NCBI GenBank assembly: GCA_964369955.1
Contig: CAYJFQ010000002.1
Coordinates: 58,968-122,967 of the forward strand
Length of the DNA: 64,000 nt
DNA from: CAYJFQ01 sp964369955
GTDB lineage: Bacteria > Bacillota_I > Bacilli_A > Erysipelotrichales > Erysipelotrichaceae
Direction of reading: 5' to 3'
Made by a program: the position numbers and the translations under genes. Below the pieces are notes generated by a model. The model was not told the DNA's origin, did not search any database, and was given only the letters and a program-made list of their open reading frames with translations. Below, in pieces: positions 26,195 through 33,802 of the stretch. Numbering within the stretch: the first letter of the stretch is position 1; the number at the start of each line of letters is the position of its first letter.

Positions 26195-26752
26195 ATGATA
26201 ACAGTAAATGATTTAAAACCAGGCGTTAGTATTTTATATGATAATAATATTTATACAGTAATTGATATTTCTCATAACAAAACTGCAATGCGTCAAATGA
26301 TTATTAAAACAAAAGTAAAGAATTTAAGAAGTGGATCAATTGTAGAGCTATCATTCACAGGTGGTGACAAAGTTGATCAAGCACATATTGATAAGAAAGA
26401 AATGCAATATCTTTATGATGCTGGTGATGAATTAGTTTTCATGGATAATGAGACTTATGAACAAATCGAAGTTCCTAAATCTAGTTTAGAATGGGAAATG
26501 AAATTTTTAAAACCTAATAATAATGTGAATATTCAAATGTATAACGGTGAAATATTAGGTGTAATTTTACCAGATAAAGTAGCTTTACAGATTGTAGAAT
26601 GTGAACCTGCAGTAAAAGGTGATACAGCTACAAGTGCTAGTAAGAATGCTACTTGTGAAACTGGATTAGAAATAAGAGTTCCACTTTTTATTAATCAAGA
26701 TGAAATGGTTTTAGTTTCAACTTCAGATGGTAAATATTCAAGTAGAGCTTAA
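26195..26752 (+). CDS. efp: elongation factor P with unusual modification loop
   Basis: Ribosome-binding factor that relieves stalling at proline runs, 185 residues, with three domains as usual. MITVNDLKPG, KVKNLRSGS, EMQYLYDAGDE, LPDKVALQIVECEP and the C-terminal TSDGKYSSRA are well conserved. The domain I tip loop reads HNKTAMRQM where the family has HVKPGKGAA, so the residue aligned with the modified Lys is Met, followed by Arg. The start is the ATG at 26195 with AGGTAGG 6 nt upstream. An in-frame ATG at 26138 lies in promoter-like sequence (TTGACA, TATAAT). An FMN riboswitch begins a few bases after the stop. Confidence 0.95.
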   Translation: MITVNDLKPGVSILYDNNIYTVIDISHNKTAMRQMIIKTKVKNLRSGSIVELSFTGGDKVDQAHIDKKEMQYLYDAGDELVFMDNETYEQIEVPKSSLEWEMKFLKPNNNVNIQMYNGEILGVILPDKVALQIVECEPAVKGDTATSASKNATCETGLEIRVPLFINQDEMVLVSTSDGKYSSRA

Positions 26753-26759
26753 TAATTAA

Positions 26760-26867
26760 AGCATTAACCTCAGGGTAGGGTGAGATTCCCGATCGGTGGT
26801 ATACCCCACGAACGTTAGTTGAACTGGTGAAATTCCAGTGGCGACAGTATAGTCTGGATGGAAGAGG
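26760..26867 (+). ncRNA. FMN riboswitch (RFN element)
   Basis: All conserved RFN blocks are present in order: CAGGGTAGGGTGAGATTCCC, GATCGGTGGTATA, CCACGA, the hairpin AACTGGTGAAATTCCAGT, then GCGACAGTATAGTCTGGATG. P1 pairs CCTC (26768-26771) with GAGG (26864-26867). That GAGG is also the Shine-Dalgarno of ribU, so bound FMN should hide it. No terminator lies between it and ribU, which supports translational control. Confidence 0.95.
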
Positions 26868-26873
26868 AAAGAA

Positions 26874-27410
26874 ATGAATAAAAAATATGTTTACATGTCT
26901 TTAATGATAGCTGTTGGCTATCTTCTTATGTTTTTCCAAGTGCCGCTACTACCAGTAGCGCCTTGGATGACAATTGATTTTAGTTTTATAGTAGTTTTGG
27001 TAATTGCTTTAGCATATGGCAATGTTGATGCTTTAATAGTTACAATAATAATAAATTTGCTGAATTATTTGTCAGTTGGAAGTCCAGTAGGGCTGCCTGT
27101 TGGACAGATTTCAAATATAGTCGCAATTTTTGGTTATTTAAGCATTGTTGTTTATTGGCAAAAAAGAGACAAATTTTTAACGGGGGCAATCATAGGGTCA
27201 TCAGGTATTGCTTTTATTATGTCTGTATTAAATTATTTATGGATAACTCCTTGGTATTTCAGTATTTTGGGCATTCCGTTACCGACGGATTTCTTGTGGT
27301 ATTGTGTTAGTGTTGTGGGAGTTTTCAATTTAATCAGATGGAGTATAATAGGAATTGTAAATTTAATTATGAAAAAAACACTACAAATCTTTGTTAATAG
27401 AATGAAATAA
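26874..27410 (+). CDS. ribU: riboflavin ECF transporter substrate-binding subunit RibU
   Basis: S-component of an energy-coupling factor transporter, 178 residues with about six helices. PVAPWMTIDFSFI and GSPVGLPVGQISNI match the RibU riboflavin-binding loops. The ATG is 6 nt past the GAGG sequestered by the FMN riboswitch, so uptake should fall when FMN is plentiful. No EcfA/T genes lie in the window, so it must share a housekeeping module encoded elsewhere. Confidence rests on both sequence and riboswitch. Confidence 0.95.
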   Translation: MNKKYVYMSLMIAVGYLLMFFQVPLLPVAPWMTIDFSFIVVLVIALAYGNVDALIVTIIINLLNYLSVGSPVGLPVGQISNIVAIFGYLSIVVYWQKRDKFLTGAIIGSSGIAFIMSVLNYLWITPWYFSILGIPLPTDFLWYCVSVVGVFNLIRWSIIGIVNLIMKKTLQIFVNRMK

Positions 27411-27432
27411 TCTATAAATAGATAATTTTATT

Positions 27433-27441
27433 TGTTATAAT
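27433..27441 (+). promoter_or_regulatory. extended -10 promoter upstream of the tail-anchored protein gene
   Basis: TGTTATAAT 22 bp before the start at 27463. The -35 region is weak. Confidence 0.5.
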
Positions 27442-27462
27442 TAAGTGAGGAGACTGATATAA

Positions 27463-28575
27463 ATGGAAAAATTATCGAGAACTAAAAGGCTTGAAGGCCA
27501 GCGCGCTAATACTACTCTAGAAACAAACAAACAGGTTACACCTGTAAATAATATCAATACAAATAATAGTTATAATTTTCAACAACAAGCAACAATCCCT
27601 TCGCCTGTTCAACAGGAACCTAAAGCTTTTGTTAATCAAAATAATGATGTTTTTAATGATATATTAAAAGAAGCAAAACAATATAGCATTGATCAAGGTG
27701 TGCGAAATCACCAGGATACTCAAGTTAATATTTTGAACCAAATGCATGCAAATACATTTAATACAACATCTGTCCCTACATATGATATCCCAAAGGTGGA
27801 AGTACCAGTGATGCCTAACATCGATACGTTTGTAGTGCCAACAATTGAAAGAGTCACAGCTGTTGAAAGTCAATTTAATAATACCGATGATCAAAATGTT
27901 GGAATTGTAAATCCATTTCAACCACTTGAGCAAGGCACTCCAATAGGGTTTGAGGAAACAAGTAATAAAAATCCAATTTCTATGAATATTTTTGATAATT
28001 TAGAGAGTGTTGCGCCAGTTATTAATACTAATATCGAGTTAAATGATATCTTTGCCACTGCTCCTATAGTTGAACAACAGACACAACAATCTAAAGTTAT
28101 GAGCCCTTTTGGACCTTCTAGTCAACCGATTGTAGATGCCGATAAAGTTTTTGAAGAAACAGTTAGAAATGAAGCAAAAAATATTTTCAATAGTAATAAT
28201 CCTGCTAATATAGAATCTACACTTAATTCAATATTAGATTCAGAAAATAATACTGATGCAGTTAATGAGTCAGTAGAGAATGTATCTTTTGTGACAGGGA
28301 AGTTATCTACTGTTACAAATAATGACTTTACAACTTCTATCTCAGGATCAAGTATTGAAAGTGGAATGGATAATGCGATGAAAGAGAAAATCATGGCAGA
28401 AACAAAACAAATTCAAATAAGAATTCAAGAATATGAAAATGAACTTCAAGACGGTGCGACACCTAATTATACAAATAAGATCATGAATATTGTATTGGTA
28501 GTTCTTATATTGTTTATTTCAGTGGCATTAATATTTTTAATTTATTGGATTTTAAATGTCCAAGGAATTATCTAA
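27463..28575 (+). CDS. Asn/Gln-rich tail-anchored membrane protein of unknown function
   Basis: 370 residues with no recognised domain. The N-terminus is basic (LSRTKRLEGQR), then residues about 20-300 are low-complexity, rich in Asn, Gln, Pro and Val and probably disordered. A charged helical stretch (about 305-330, MKEKIMAETKQIQIRIQEYE) looks coiled-coil-forming. A single membrane helix (about 343-365) ends 5 residues from the C-terminus, so most of the protein faces the cytoplasm. The ATG follows TGAGGAG. Its stop overlaps the cmk ATG (TAATG), tying its translation to the cmk-der-gpsA genes. A division or scaffold role is conceivable but not shown. Confidence 0.75.
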   Translation: MEKLSRTKRLEGQRANTTLETNKQVTPVNNINTNNSYNFQQQATIPSPVQQEPKAFVNQNNDVFNDILKEAKQYSIDQGVRNHQDTQVNILNQMHANTFNTTSVPTYDIPKVEVPVMPNIDTFVVPTIERVTAVESQFNNTDDQNVGIVNPFQPLEQGTPIGFEETSNKNPISMNIFDNLESVAPVINTNIELNDIFATAPIVEQQTQQSKVMSPFGPSSQPIVDADKVFEETVRNEAKNIFNSNNPANIESTLNSILDSENNTDAVNESVENVSFVTGKLSTVTNNDFTTSISGSSIESGMDNAMKEKIMAETKQIQIRIQEYENELQDGATPNYTNKIMNIVLVVLILFISVALIFLIYWILNVQGII

Positions 28576-29237
28576 TGAATATTAACATTGCAATAGATGG
28601 ACCCAGTGCTGCTGGTAAATCAACAATTGCTAAGATCGTTGCAAAAAAATTAAATTATCGTTACTTAGATACTGGTGCTATGTATCGTTGTGTAGCGTTG
28701 AAGGCTAAAAAATTAAATTTAGATATTAAAAATGAAGGGGAAATAATGGCGATGTTAAAGAACACCATTATTTCTTTTGATACAAGTCAGAACATTTATT
28801 TAGATAATGTTGATGTTAGTTCTGAGATTAGAGAGAATGATATTTCATTCATAACTTCAACAATTTCACTTTTAAAAAAAGTAAGAACTGATATGGTTGA
28901 CAGGCAGAGAAAGATTGGGCGAGATTTTCCGGGAATAATAATGGATGGACGCGATATCGGAAGTGTAGTGTTGCCTGATGCTGAACTTAAAATATTTTTA
29001 GTTGCTGACCCTGTTGTGAGAGCAAAACGACGTTTTTTAGAACTGCAAAGTAAGGGTCAAAACTGTGATTTAGATTATATTATTGAAGATATAAATAAAA
29101 GAGATATACAAGATACCACAAGAGCAAATTCTCCTTTAGTTAAAGTTGAGGATGCTATAGAGGTTGATACTAGTGATTTGACAATCCAAGAAGTAGCGGA
29201 TTTGATTGTTAATTTAGCTATTGAAAGGGGTGCTTAA
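28575..29237 (+). CDS. cmk: cytidylate kinase
   Basis: Phosphorylates CMP and dCMP with ATP, 220 residues. The P-loop GPSAAGKST is at about 8-16, RYLDTGAMYR is the substrate-binding segment, and DGRDIGSVVLPDA and the Arg-containing lid (RAKRRFLEL) follow. The start is the ATG at 28575, which overlaps the previous stop. It is followed 1 bp later by der, an arrangement conserved in Firmicutes, except that the usual rpsA-like gene between them is missing. Confidence 0.96.
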   Translation: MNINIAIDGPSAAGKSTIAKIVAKKLNYRYLDTGAMYRCVALKAKKLNLDIKNEGEIMAMLKNTIISFDTSQNIYLDNVDVSSEIRENDISFITSTISLLKKVRTDMVDRQRKIGRDFPGIIMDGRDIGSVVLPDAELKIFLVADPVVRAKRRFLELQSKGQNCDLDYIIEDINKRDIQDTTRANSPLVKVEDAIEVDTSDLTIQEVADLIVNLAIERGA

Positions 29238-29238
29238 T

Positions 29239-30546
29239 ATGATTGCTGGAGTATTGGCTATTGTTGGAAGACCAAATGTTGGAAAATCAACAGTTTTTAA
29301 TCGTTTAATTGGTGAGAGATCTGCCATTGTTGATGATCAACCAGGAGTAACTAGAGATCGCATTTATGGAAAATGTGAGTGGTTAACCAAAGAATTTAGA
29401 GTTATTGATACTGGTGGTATTCAAATTGAAGACCAACCTTTTCAAAAAGAGATTAAAATGCAGGTAGATATCGCAATTAATGAAGCTGATACTATTCTTT
29501 TTGTGGTTAGCGGACAAGAAGGTGTTACTGATGATGATGTTTTTATTGCAAGGTTACTTCAAAAGAGTAAAAAGAATGTTATTTTAGGGGTTAATAAGAT
29601 CGATGATGTAGCTCAAATTAATAATATTTATGATTTCTATAATTTAGGAATTGGTGAGCCAATAGCTATTTCTGGAGCGCATGGAATTGGTATAGGAGAT
29701 ATATTAGATACTGTAGTTGATTCATTTCCAGAAAAAGATGTTGATGAGTATCCAGGGATGATAAAGTTTGCAGTTATTGGCCGACCAAATGTTGGAAAAT
29801 CTTCTTTAGTTAACGCATTATTAAAAGAGGATCGTGTAATTGTTTCTGATATTGAAGGTACTACAAGAGATGCGATCGATACAAGTTTTAAAGCTGGTGA
29901 TGACGAGTATGTCGTTATCGATACTGCGGGCATTCGAAAAAAAGGAAAAATCTTTGAGGGTGTTGAAAAATATTCTGTATTAAGATCACTTAGAGCTATT
30001 GAGAGATCTGATGTTGTTTTGGTTGTCTTGGATGGTGAAAAAGGAATTAGTGAGCAAGACAAACATGTTGCCGGTTATGCAGCTAATGCTGGAAAAGGGA
30101 TTATCATTGTTTATAATAAGTGGGATGCTGTCGAAAAAGATGAGCGCACTATGAATGTCATAACTCAAAAAATACGTGCTGAATTCCTGTATTTAAGTTA
30201 TGCACCTATCGAGTTTGTTTCTGCTAAGAATAAAAGTAGAACCCATTTACTGTTGCCTTTAATTAAAGAAGTTTATGATAGTAGTAGATTAAGAATTGCA
30301 ACTAATGTTTTGAATGAAGTAATTTTAGATGCTCAGTTAATAACCCCTCCTCCTACGCATAATGGTAAGAGATTAAGAATTTATTATGCATCACAAGTAA
30401 GTATTGATCCGACATTAATTGTATTATTTGTAAATAATCCCGAGTTATTACATTTCAGTTATCGTCGTTATTTAGAAAATCGTTTAAGAGAAGCCTTTGA
30501 ATTTAAAGGTATTCCGATTAATATTTCCGCAAGGGCAAAGGAGTAA
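29239..30546 (+). CDS. der: ribosome assembly GTPase Der (EngA)
   Basis: Tandem-domain GTPase of 435 residues acting in 50S subunit assembly. The first G domain has GRPNVGKST, DTGGI and NKID. The second has GRPNVGKSS, DTAGIRKKGK and NKWD. The C-terminal KH-like domain carries TPPPTHNGKRLRIYY. I start at the ATG at 29239, 1 bp after cmk. An in-frame earlier codon at 29221 would overlap cmk needlessly. gpsA follows 2 bp downstream, as in Bacillus. Confidence 0.97.
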   Translation: MIAGVLAIVGRPNVGKSTVFNRLIGERSAIVDDQPGVTRDRIYGKCEWLTKEFRVIDTGGIQIEDQPFQKEIKMQVDIAINEADTILFVVSGQEGVTDDDVFIARLLQKSKKNVILGVNKIDDVAQINNIYDFYNLGIGEPIAISGAHGIGIGDILDTVVDSFPEKDVDEYPGMIKFAVIGRPNVGKSSLVNALLKEDRVIVSDIEGTTRDAIDTSFKAGDDEYVVIDTAGIRKKGKIFEGVEKYSVLRSLRAIERSDVVLVVLDGEKGISEQDKHVAGYAANAGKGIIIVYNKWDAVEKDERTMNVITQKIRAEFLYLSYAPIEFVSAKNKSRTHLLLPLIKEVYDSSRLRIATNVLNEVILDAQLITPPPTHNGKRLRIYYASQVSIDPTLIVLFVNNPELLHFSYRRYLENRLREAFEFKGIPINISARAKE

Positions 30547-30548
30547 AT

Positions 30549-31556
30549 ATGAAGATTGTTGTTGTAGGTAGTGGTAGTTGGGGAACTGCACTAGGGCAAG
30601 TTCTTGTTGATAATGGACAAGATGTTAGAATTTATGGAATCGATATTGATGAGATAATAGATATTGATAAATATCATCAAAATAGTAAGTATTTTGATAA
30701 GTTAGATTTGAATCCTAATTTAAGAGCAACTAATGACATTGATGTTATTAGTGAAGCAGATGTAATTATTTTAAGTCTCCCATCATATGTTTTAGATGAT
30801 TTTTGTCTTCAAATTAAAGATATGGTAAAAAAACCAGTTATTTTAGTTAATACTGCTAAAGGTTTTCATCCGACTACTTTTAATAGATTGAGTACAAGTA
30901 TTAGGGAACATTTCCCTAATAAGGATGAGGTATCTTTAGTTAGTTTAATCGGACCAAGTCACGCTGAAGAAGTGGTAGAGCGCTTTTTAACTGTTGTTAG
31001 TGCTGTTAGTGATGATATTCAAGCAAGCACGACTGTTCAAAAACTATTCTCTAATAATTATTTTAGAGTTTATACTTCTGATGATGTTATTGGGTCAGAA
31101 ATAGGTGTAGCTTTGAAAAATGTTATGGCTATCGCTAGCGGAATCATGGCAGGACTTGAATTAACTGGTGATAACGCTAAAGCGGCACTAATGACAAGAG
31201 GCTTAGCTGAAATAGTGAGATACGGGATCGCTAATGGTGGTAAGTCTGAAACTTTTTTAGGATTGACCGGTATTGGTGATTTAATTGTTACATGTACTAG
31301 TAAACACTCGAGAAATTTTCAAGCAGGATTTATGATTGGCAAACATGATAGTGCTGAATACTTTTGGGAAAATAATAATAAAACTGTTGAAGGGGTGAAT
31401 GCTTGTAAGATAGTTTATCAAGAAGCTAAGAGATTGAATGTTGAAATGCCTATTGTTAATCAAGTATATAAGGTATTATTTGAGAAAGGTATACCTTCTC
31501 AATCAATCGATGAATTAATGGGTAGAGATTTAAAGAAAGAGAGTGTTGACAACTGA
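30549..31556 (+). CDS. gpsA: glycerol-3-phosphate dehydrogenase [NAD(P)+]
   Basis: Reduces dihydroxyacetone phosphate to sn-glycerol-3-phosphate for phospholipid synthesis, 335 residues. The dinucleotide motif GSGSWGTALG is at the N-terminus. GPSHAEEV, the catalytic Lys in ALKNVMAIASG and GLTGIGDLIVTC follow. It is the last gene of the cmk-der-gpsA set. The promoter of infC lies in its last codons. Confidence 0.96.
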   Translation: MKIVVVGSGSWGTALGQVLVDNGQDVRIYGIDIDEIIDIDKYHQNSKYFDKLDLNPNLRATNDIDVISEADVIILSLPSYVLDDFCLQIKDMVKKPVILVNTAKGFHPTTFNRLSTSIREHFPNKDEVSLVSLIGPSHAEEVVERFLTVVSAVSDDIQASTTVQKLFSNNYFRVYTSDDVIGSEIGVALKNVMAIASGIMAGLELTGDNAKAALMTRGLAEIVRYGIANGGKSETFLGLTGIGDLIVTCTSKHSRNFQAGFMIGKHDSAEYFWENNNKTVEGVNACKIVYQEAKRLNVEMPIVNQVYKVLFEKGIPSQSIDELMGRDLKKESVDN

Positions 31557-31574
31557 TTGTTAGTGTGTTAATAT
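31546..31574 (+). promoter_or_regulatory. sigma-A promoter of infC-rpmI-rplT
   Basis: TTGACA (31546-31551), a 17-bp spacer and TAATAT (31569-31574) preceded by TGT. It starts inside the 3' end of gpsA and gives a leader of about 140 nt. Confidence 0.85.
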
Positions 31575-31580
31575 CTTATA

Positions 31581-31705
31581 GTAATTAGTAGAAAGTAGAA
31601 TTCATTCTCACCCGATTGCTCAAGGCTTTGGGTTATGCTACATAACAATAATAATTGTTTAAGCGGATGAATCTCTATTTATCCGCTTTTATTTTATTCA
31701 ACCGT
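31581..31705 (+). promoter_or_regulatory. structured infC leader (L20-leader type attenuator)
   Basis: Long 5' leader between a consensus promoter and infC that ends in a terminator hairpin (31661-31698). Firmicute infC-rpmI-rplT operons are controlled by L20 binding such leaders. The position and terminator support this here, but I did not fold the L20-binding part. Confidence 0.65.
31661..31698 (+). terminator. attenuator terminator in infC leader
   Basis: Stem AAGCGGAT/ATCCGCTT with a 12-nt loop, then TTATTTTATT, located upstream of the infC ribosome binding site. Confidence 0.8.
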
Positions 31706-31719
31706 AGGAGGTGAGCTAT

Positions 31720-32244
31720 ATTAGCAGAAGAAATGGCCCTGAAGACTTAGTTAATGAAAATATTCGGTTTAAGGAAGTGTTGGTTATTGACCATACAGGA
31801 GAACAGTTAGGGATCTTATCAAGAAATGAAGCTTTAAATAAAGCTTATGATTTGGAATTGGATTTAATGTGCGTAGCTCCAAATGGCAACCCACCAGTAT
31901 GTAAAATTCTAGATTATGGAAGACATCGCTTTGAACAACAAAAGAAAGCGAAAGAATCTAAAAAGAATCAACACGTTACTGAAATTAAGCCAATTAGAGT
32001 TTCACCAGTTATTGACAAGCATGACTTTGAAACGAAATTAAAACATGCTAGAAAATGGTTAAGTGAAAATAATAAGGTTAAGGTTGACATGCGTTTCCGT
32101 GGAAGAATGATGACACGACAAGATGTCGGTCTACAAGTAATGAATAATTTTATTGAATCAACAGCGGACTTAGGAACTGTTGAAAAGAAACCGGCATTAG
32201 AAGGCAATATCATGTCAATTGTTATTGCTCCAAAGAAAAAATAA
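31720..32244 (+). CDS. infC: translation initiation factor IF-3, AUU start
   Basis: 174 residues. GPEDLVNENIRF at the N-terminus, IDHTGEQLG, VAPNGNPPVCKILDYG in the linker, and KVDMRFRGRMM in the C-domain all match IF-3. The start is the ATT at 31720. AGGAGGTGA lies 5 nt upstream and the protein then begins at the conserved position. The in-frame GTG at 31711 is inside that Shine-Dalgarno and cannot be the start. AUU starts are a known conserved feature of infC that lets IF-3 limit its own synthesis. An attenuator leader adds a second control. Confidence 0.95.
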   Translation: MSRRNGPEDLVNENIRFKEVLVIDHTGEQLGILSRNEALNKAYDLELDLMCVAPNGNPPVCKILDYGRHRFEQQKKAKESKKNQHVTEIKPIRVSPVIDKHDFETKLKHARKWLSENNKVKVDMRFRGRMMTRQDVGLQVMNNFIESTADLGTVEKKPALEGNIMSIVIAPKKK

Positions 32245-32257
32245 GGAGGATTAGCTT

Positions 32258-32452
32258 ATGCCAAAAATGAAAACAAAAAAAGCGTTAGCAAAACGTGTAA
32301 AGAAAACAGGTAGTGGAAAATTAAAACGTAGTTGTGCTTATACTTCACATTTAGCACCTCGTAAAACAACAAAACAAAAACGTCATTTAAGAAAAGCTAG
32401 ATTAGTTTCTGCGAGTGATTTCAAACGTATCAAACTAATGCTATCTGCGTAG
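32258..32452 (+). CDS. rpmI: 50S ribosomal protein L35
   Basis: 64 residues, beginning MPKMKTKKALAKRVKKTGSG, with SHLAPRKTTKQKRHLRKA later, typical of bL35. The ATG follows AAGGAGG. It is the middle gene of infC-rpmI-rplT, 13 bp after infC. Confidence 0.97.
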   Translation: MPKMKTKKALAKRVKKTGSGKLKRSCAYTSHLAPRKTTKQKRHLRKARLVSASDFKRIKLMLSA

Positions 32453-32471
32453 GAAGAGGAGGAGTTAAAGA

Positions 32472-32837
32472 ATGCCAAGAGTTAAAGGTGGTCCAGTTAC
32501 AAGACAACGTCGTAAAAAAGTCTTAAAGTTAGCCAAAGGTTATTTTGGTTCAAAACATTTATTATACAAAACAGCTAATGAACAGGTAATGCATTCATTC
32601 AAGTATGCATATATCGGTCGTAAACAATTAAAACGTAATATGCGTAAATTGTGGATTGCAAGAATTAATGCTGCCGCAAGAATCAATGATATTAGTTATT
32701 CTCAATTAATGCATGGTTTAGCTTTAGCAAAAATCAGCATTAATCGTAAAATGCTTTCTGAGATTGCAATTCATGATGAAAAAACTTTTGCTACTATTTG
32801 CACTAAAGCAAAAGATGCTATTAAAAAAGCAAAATAA
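32472..32837 (+). CDS. rplT: 50S ribosomal protein L20
   Basis: 121 residues, beginning MPRVKGGPVTRQRRKKVLK, with AKGYFGSKH and RKQLKRNMRKLWIARINAA, typical of bL20. It binds 23S rRNA and, in Firmicutes, represses its own operon through the leader upstream of infC. The ATG follows GAGGAG. A strong terminator follows. Confidence 0.97.
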   Translation: MPRVKGGPVTRQRRKKVLKLAKGYFGSKHLLYKTANEQVMHSFKYAYIGRKQLKRNMRKLWIARINAAARINDISYSQLMHGLALAKISINRKMLSEIAIHDEKTFATICTKAKDAIKKAK

Positions 32838-32844
32838 AACAATT

Positions 32845-32869
32845 AAAGGTTGCGATGCAACCTTTTTTT
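32845..32869 (+). terminator. intrinsic terminator after rplT
   Basis: 9-bp perfect stem AAAGGTTGC/GCAACCTTT with a GAT loop and a T-run. Confidence 0.92.
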
Positions 32870-32898
32870 AATGATATAATTTAATTAAGAGGTGACTT

Positions 32899-33753
32899 AT
32901 GAAAAAAGTAATATTGATACTATTTTTGTTGTTTGCAATTTTAGGTTGTGAAAAAGATAAAGAAATTATTAGAGATTTTAATTACAATGAAATTGCAACT
33001 ATAGAAGAAATAAAATTTGAGGTGGGAACAGTTTTAATCTCGATGGATTCAGGCTTAGATTTACCAGGAAAGAATAATGAATATGCTTTATTTGAAATTA
33101 CTATAACAAATGAATCACACGAAAAAATGTCTTATGATTCTAATGATTGGACAATTGTAAACAGTGTAGGTCAGGAAACCGCAGTTCTTAATGATGGTTT
33201 AGGAAATGGTAATCTTATTAGCGGTGGAAGTGTCTCTGGTTATTTACTATTTCAAATCCCTGTTAATGATAGTGATTTTTATCTTTATTATTATAAAGAT
33301 GGAATGAAAAATGAAGAGTATAGTATTTCATTTTATTTTCCTAATTCAATTAATCCTGTTACTAGATTAGATTCAGTTAAAACTCTAATTGGCAAATCAG
33401 CTAGTTTAGCCGACGAGATGTTTGGTGGAGATTACAAGATTACAAGTGCACATGGAATCCCTTATGCAATGGACTTTGGAAATGGAATTTGGGTATGTTT
33501 AGAAGAGTATGATGAATTATATGACATTAGTGAATTCCGTGTGAGTGCAATCTCTGTTAATGATAGTGATGCTTTGATAAATGGAATCCAATTAGGAATG
33601 GACGTTGAAACTCTGAATTTAATACTTAAAAGTCCTATAAATATAGAGGTTGGTATGGAAGGGGATAAAATTGCTTATTTTAAGGATGATGGATACCATT
33701 ACTACTTATCGTTTAATGATAACGGAAAGTTGTCCCACTATTTAATCAAATAA
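32899..33753 (+). CDS. lipoprotein with an immunoglobulin-like N-terminal part
   Basis: 284 residues. The signal peptide ends in the lipobox AILGC (Cys at about 17), so it is anchored outside the membrane. Residues about 40-150 show strand-rich sequence with ITNESHEKMSYDS and SGGSVSGYLLFQIP, resembling DUF4352-type domains. The C-terminal half (about 165-284) has two short repeated strand units (AHGIPYAMDFGNGIWVC and GMDVETLNLILKSP) similar to domains found in surface lipoproteins. Function is unknown. It is a single-gene unit: TGATATAAT lies just upstream and a bidirectional terminator follows. Confidence 0.75.
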   Translation: MKKVILILFLLFAILGCEKDKEIIRDFNYNEIATIEEIKFEVGTVLISMDSGLDLPGKNNEYALFEITITNESHEKMSYDSNDWTIVNSVGQETAVLNDGLGNGNLISGGSVSGYLLFQIPVNDSDFYLYYYKDGMKNEEYSISFYFPNSINPVTRLDSVKTLIGKSASLADEMFGGDYKITSAHGIPYAMDFGNGIWVCLEEYDELYDISEFRVSAISVNDSDALINGIQLGMDVETLNLILKSPINIEVGMEGDKIAYFKDDGYHYYLSFNDNGKLSHYLIK

Positions 33754-33769
33754 TCATATGAGATAAAAT

Positions 33770-33799
33770 AAAAATGTGTTATTAACACATTTTTATTTT
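33770..33799. terminator. bidirectional terminator between lipoprotein gene and proS
   Basis: Stem AAAAATGTGTT/AACACATTTTT with a 3-nt loop. It serves both convergent genes. Confidence 0.88.
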
Positions 33800-33802
33800 T
33801 CT

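Noticed and set aside
31711..31719. GTG start for infC
   Set aside because: The codon is part of the Shine-Dalgarno sequence itself; the ATT 9 nt later has correct spacing and is conserved in the family.
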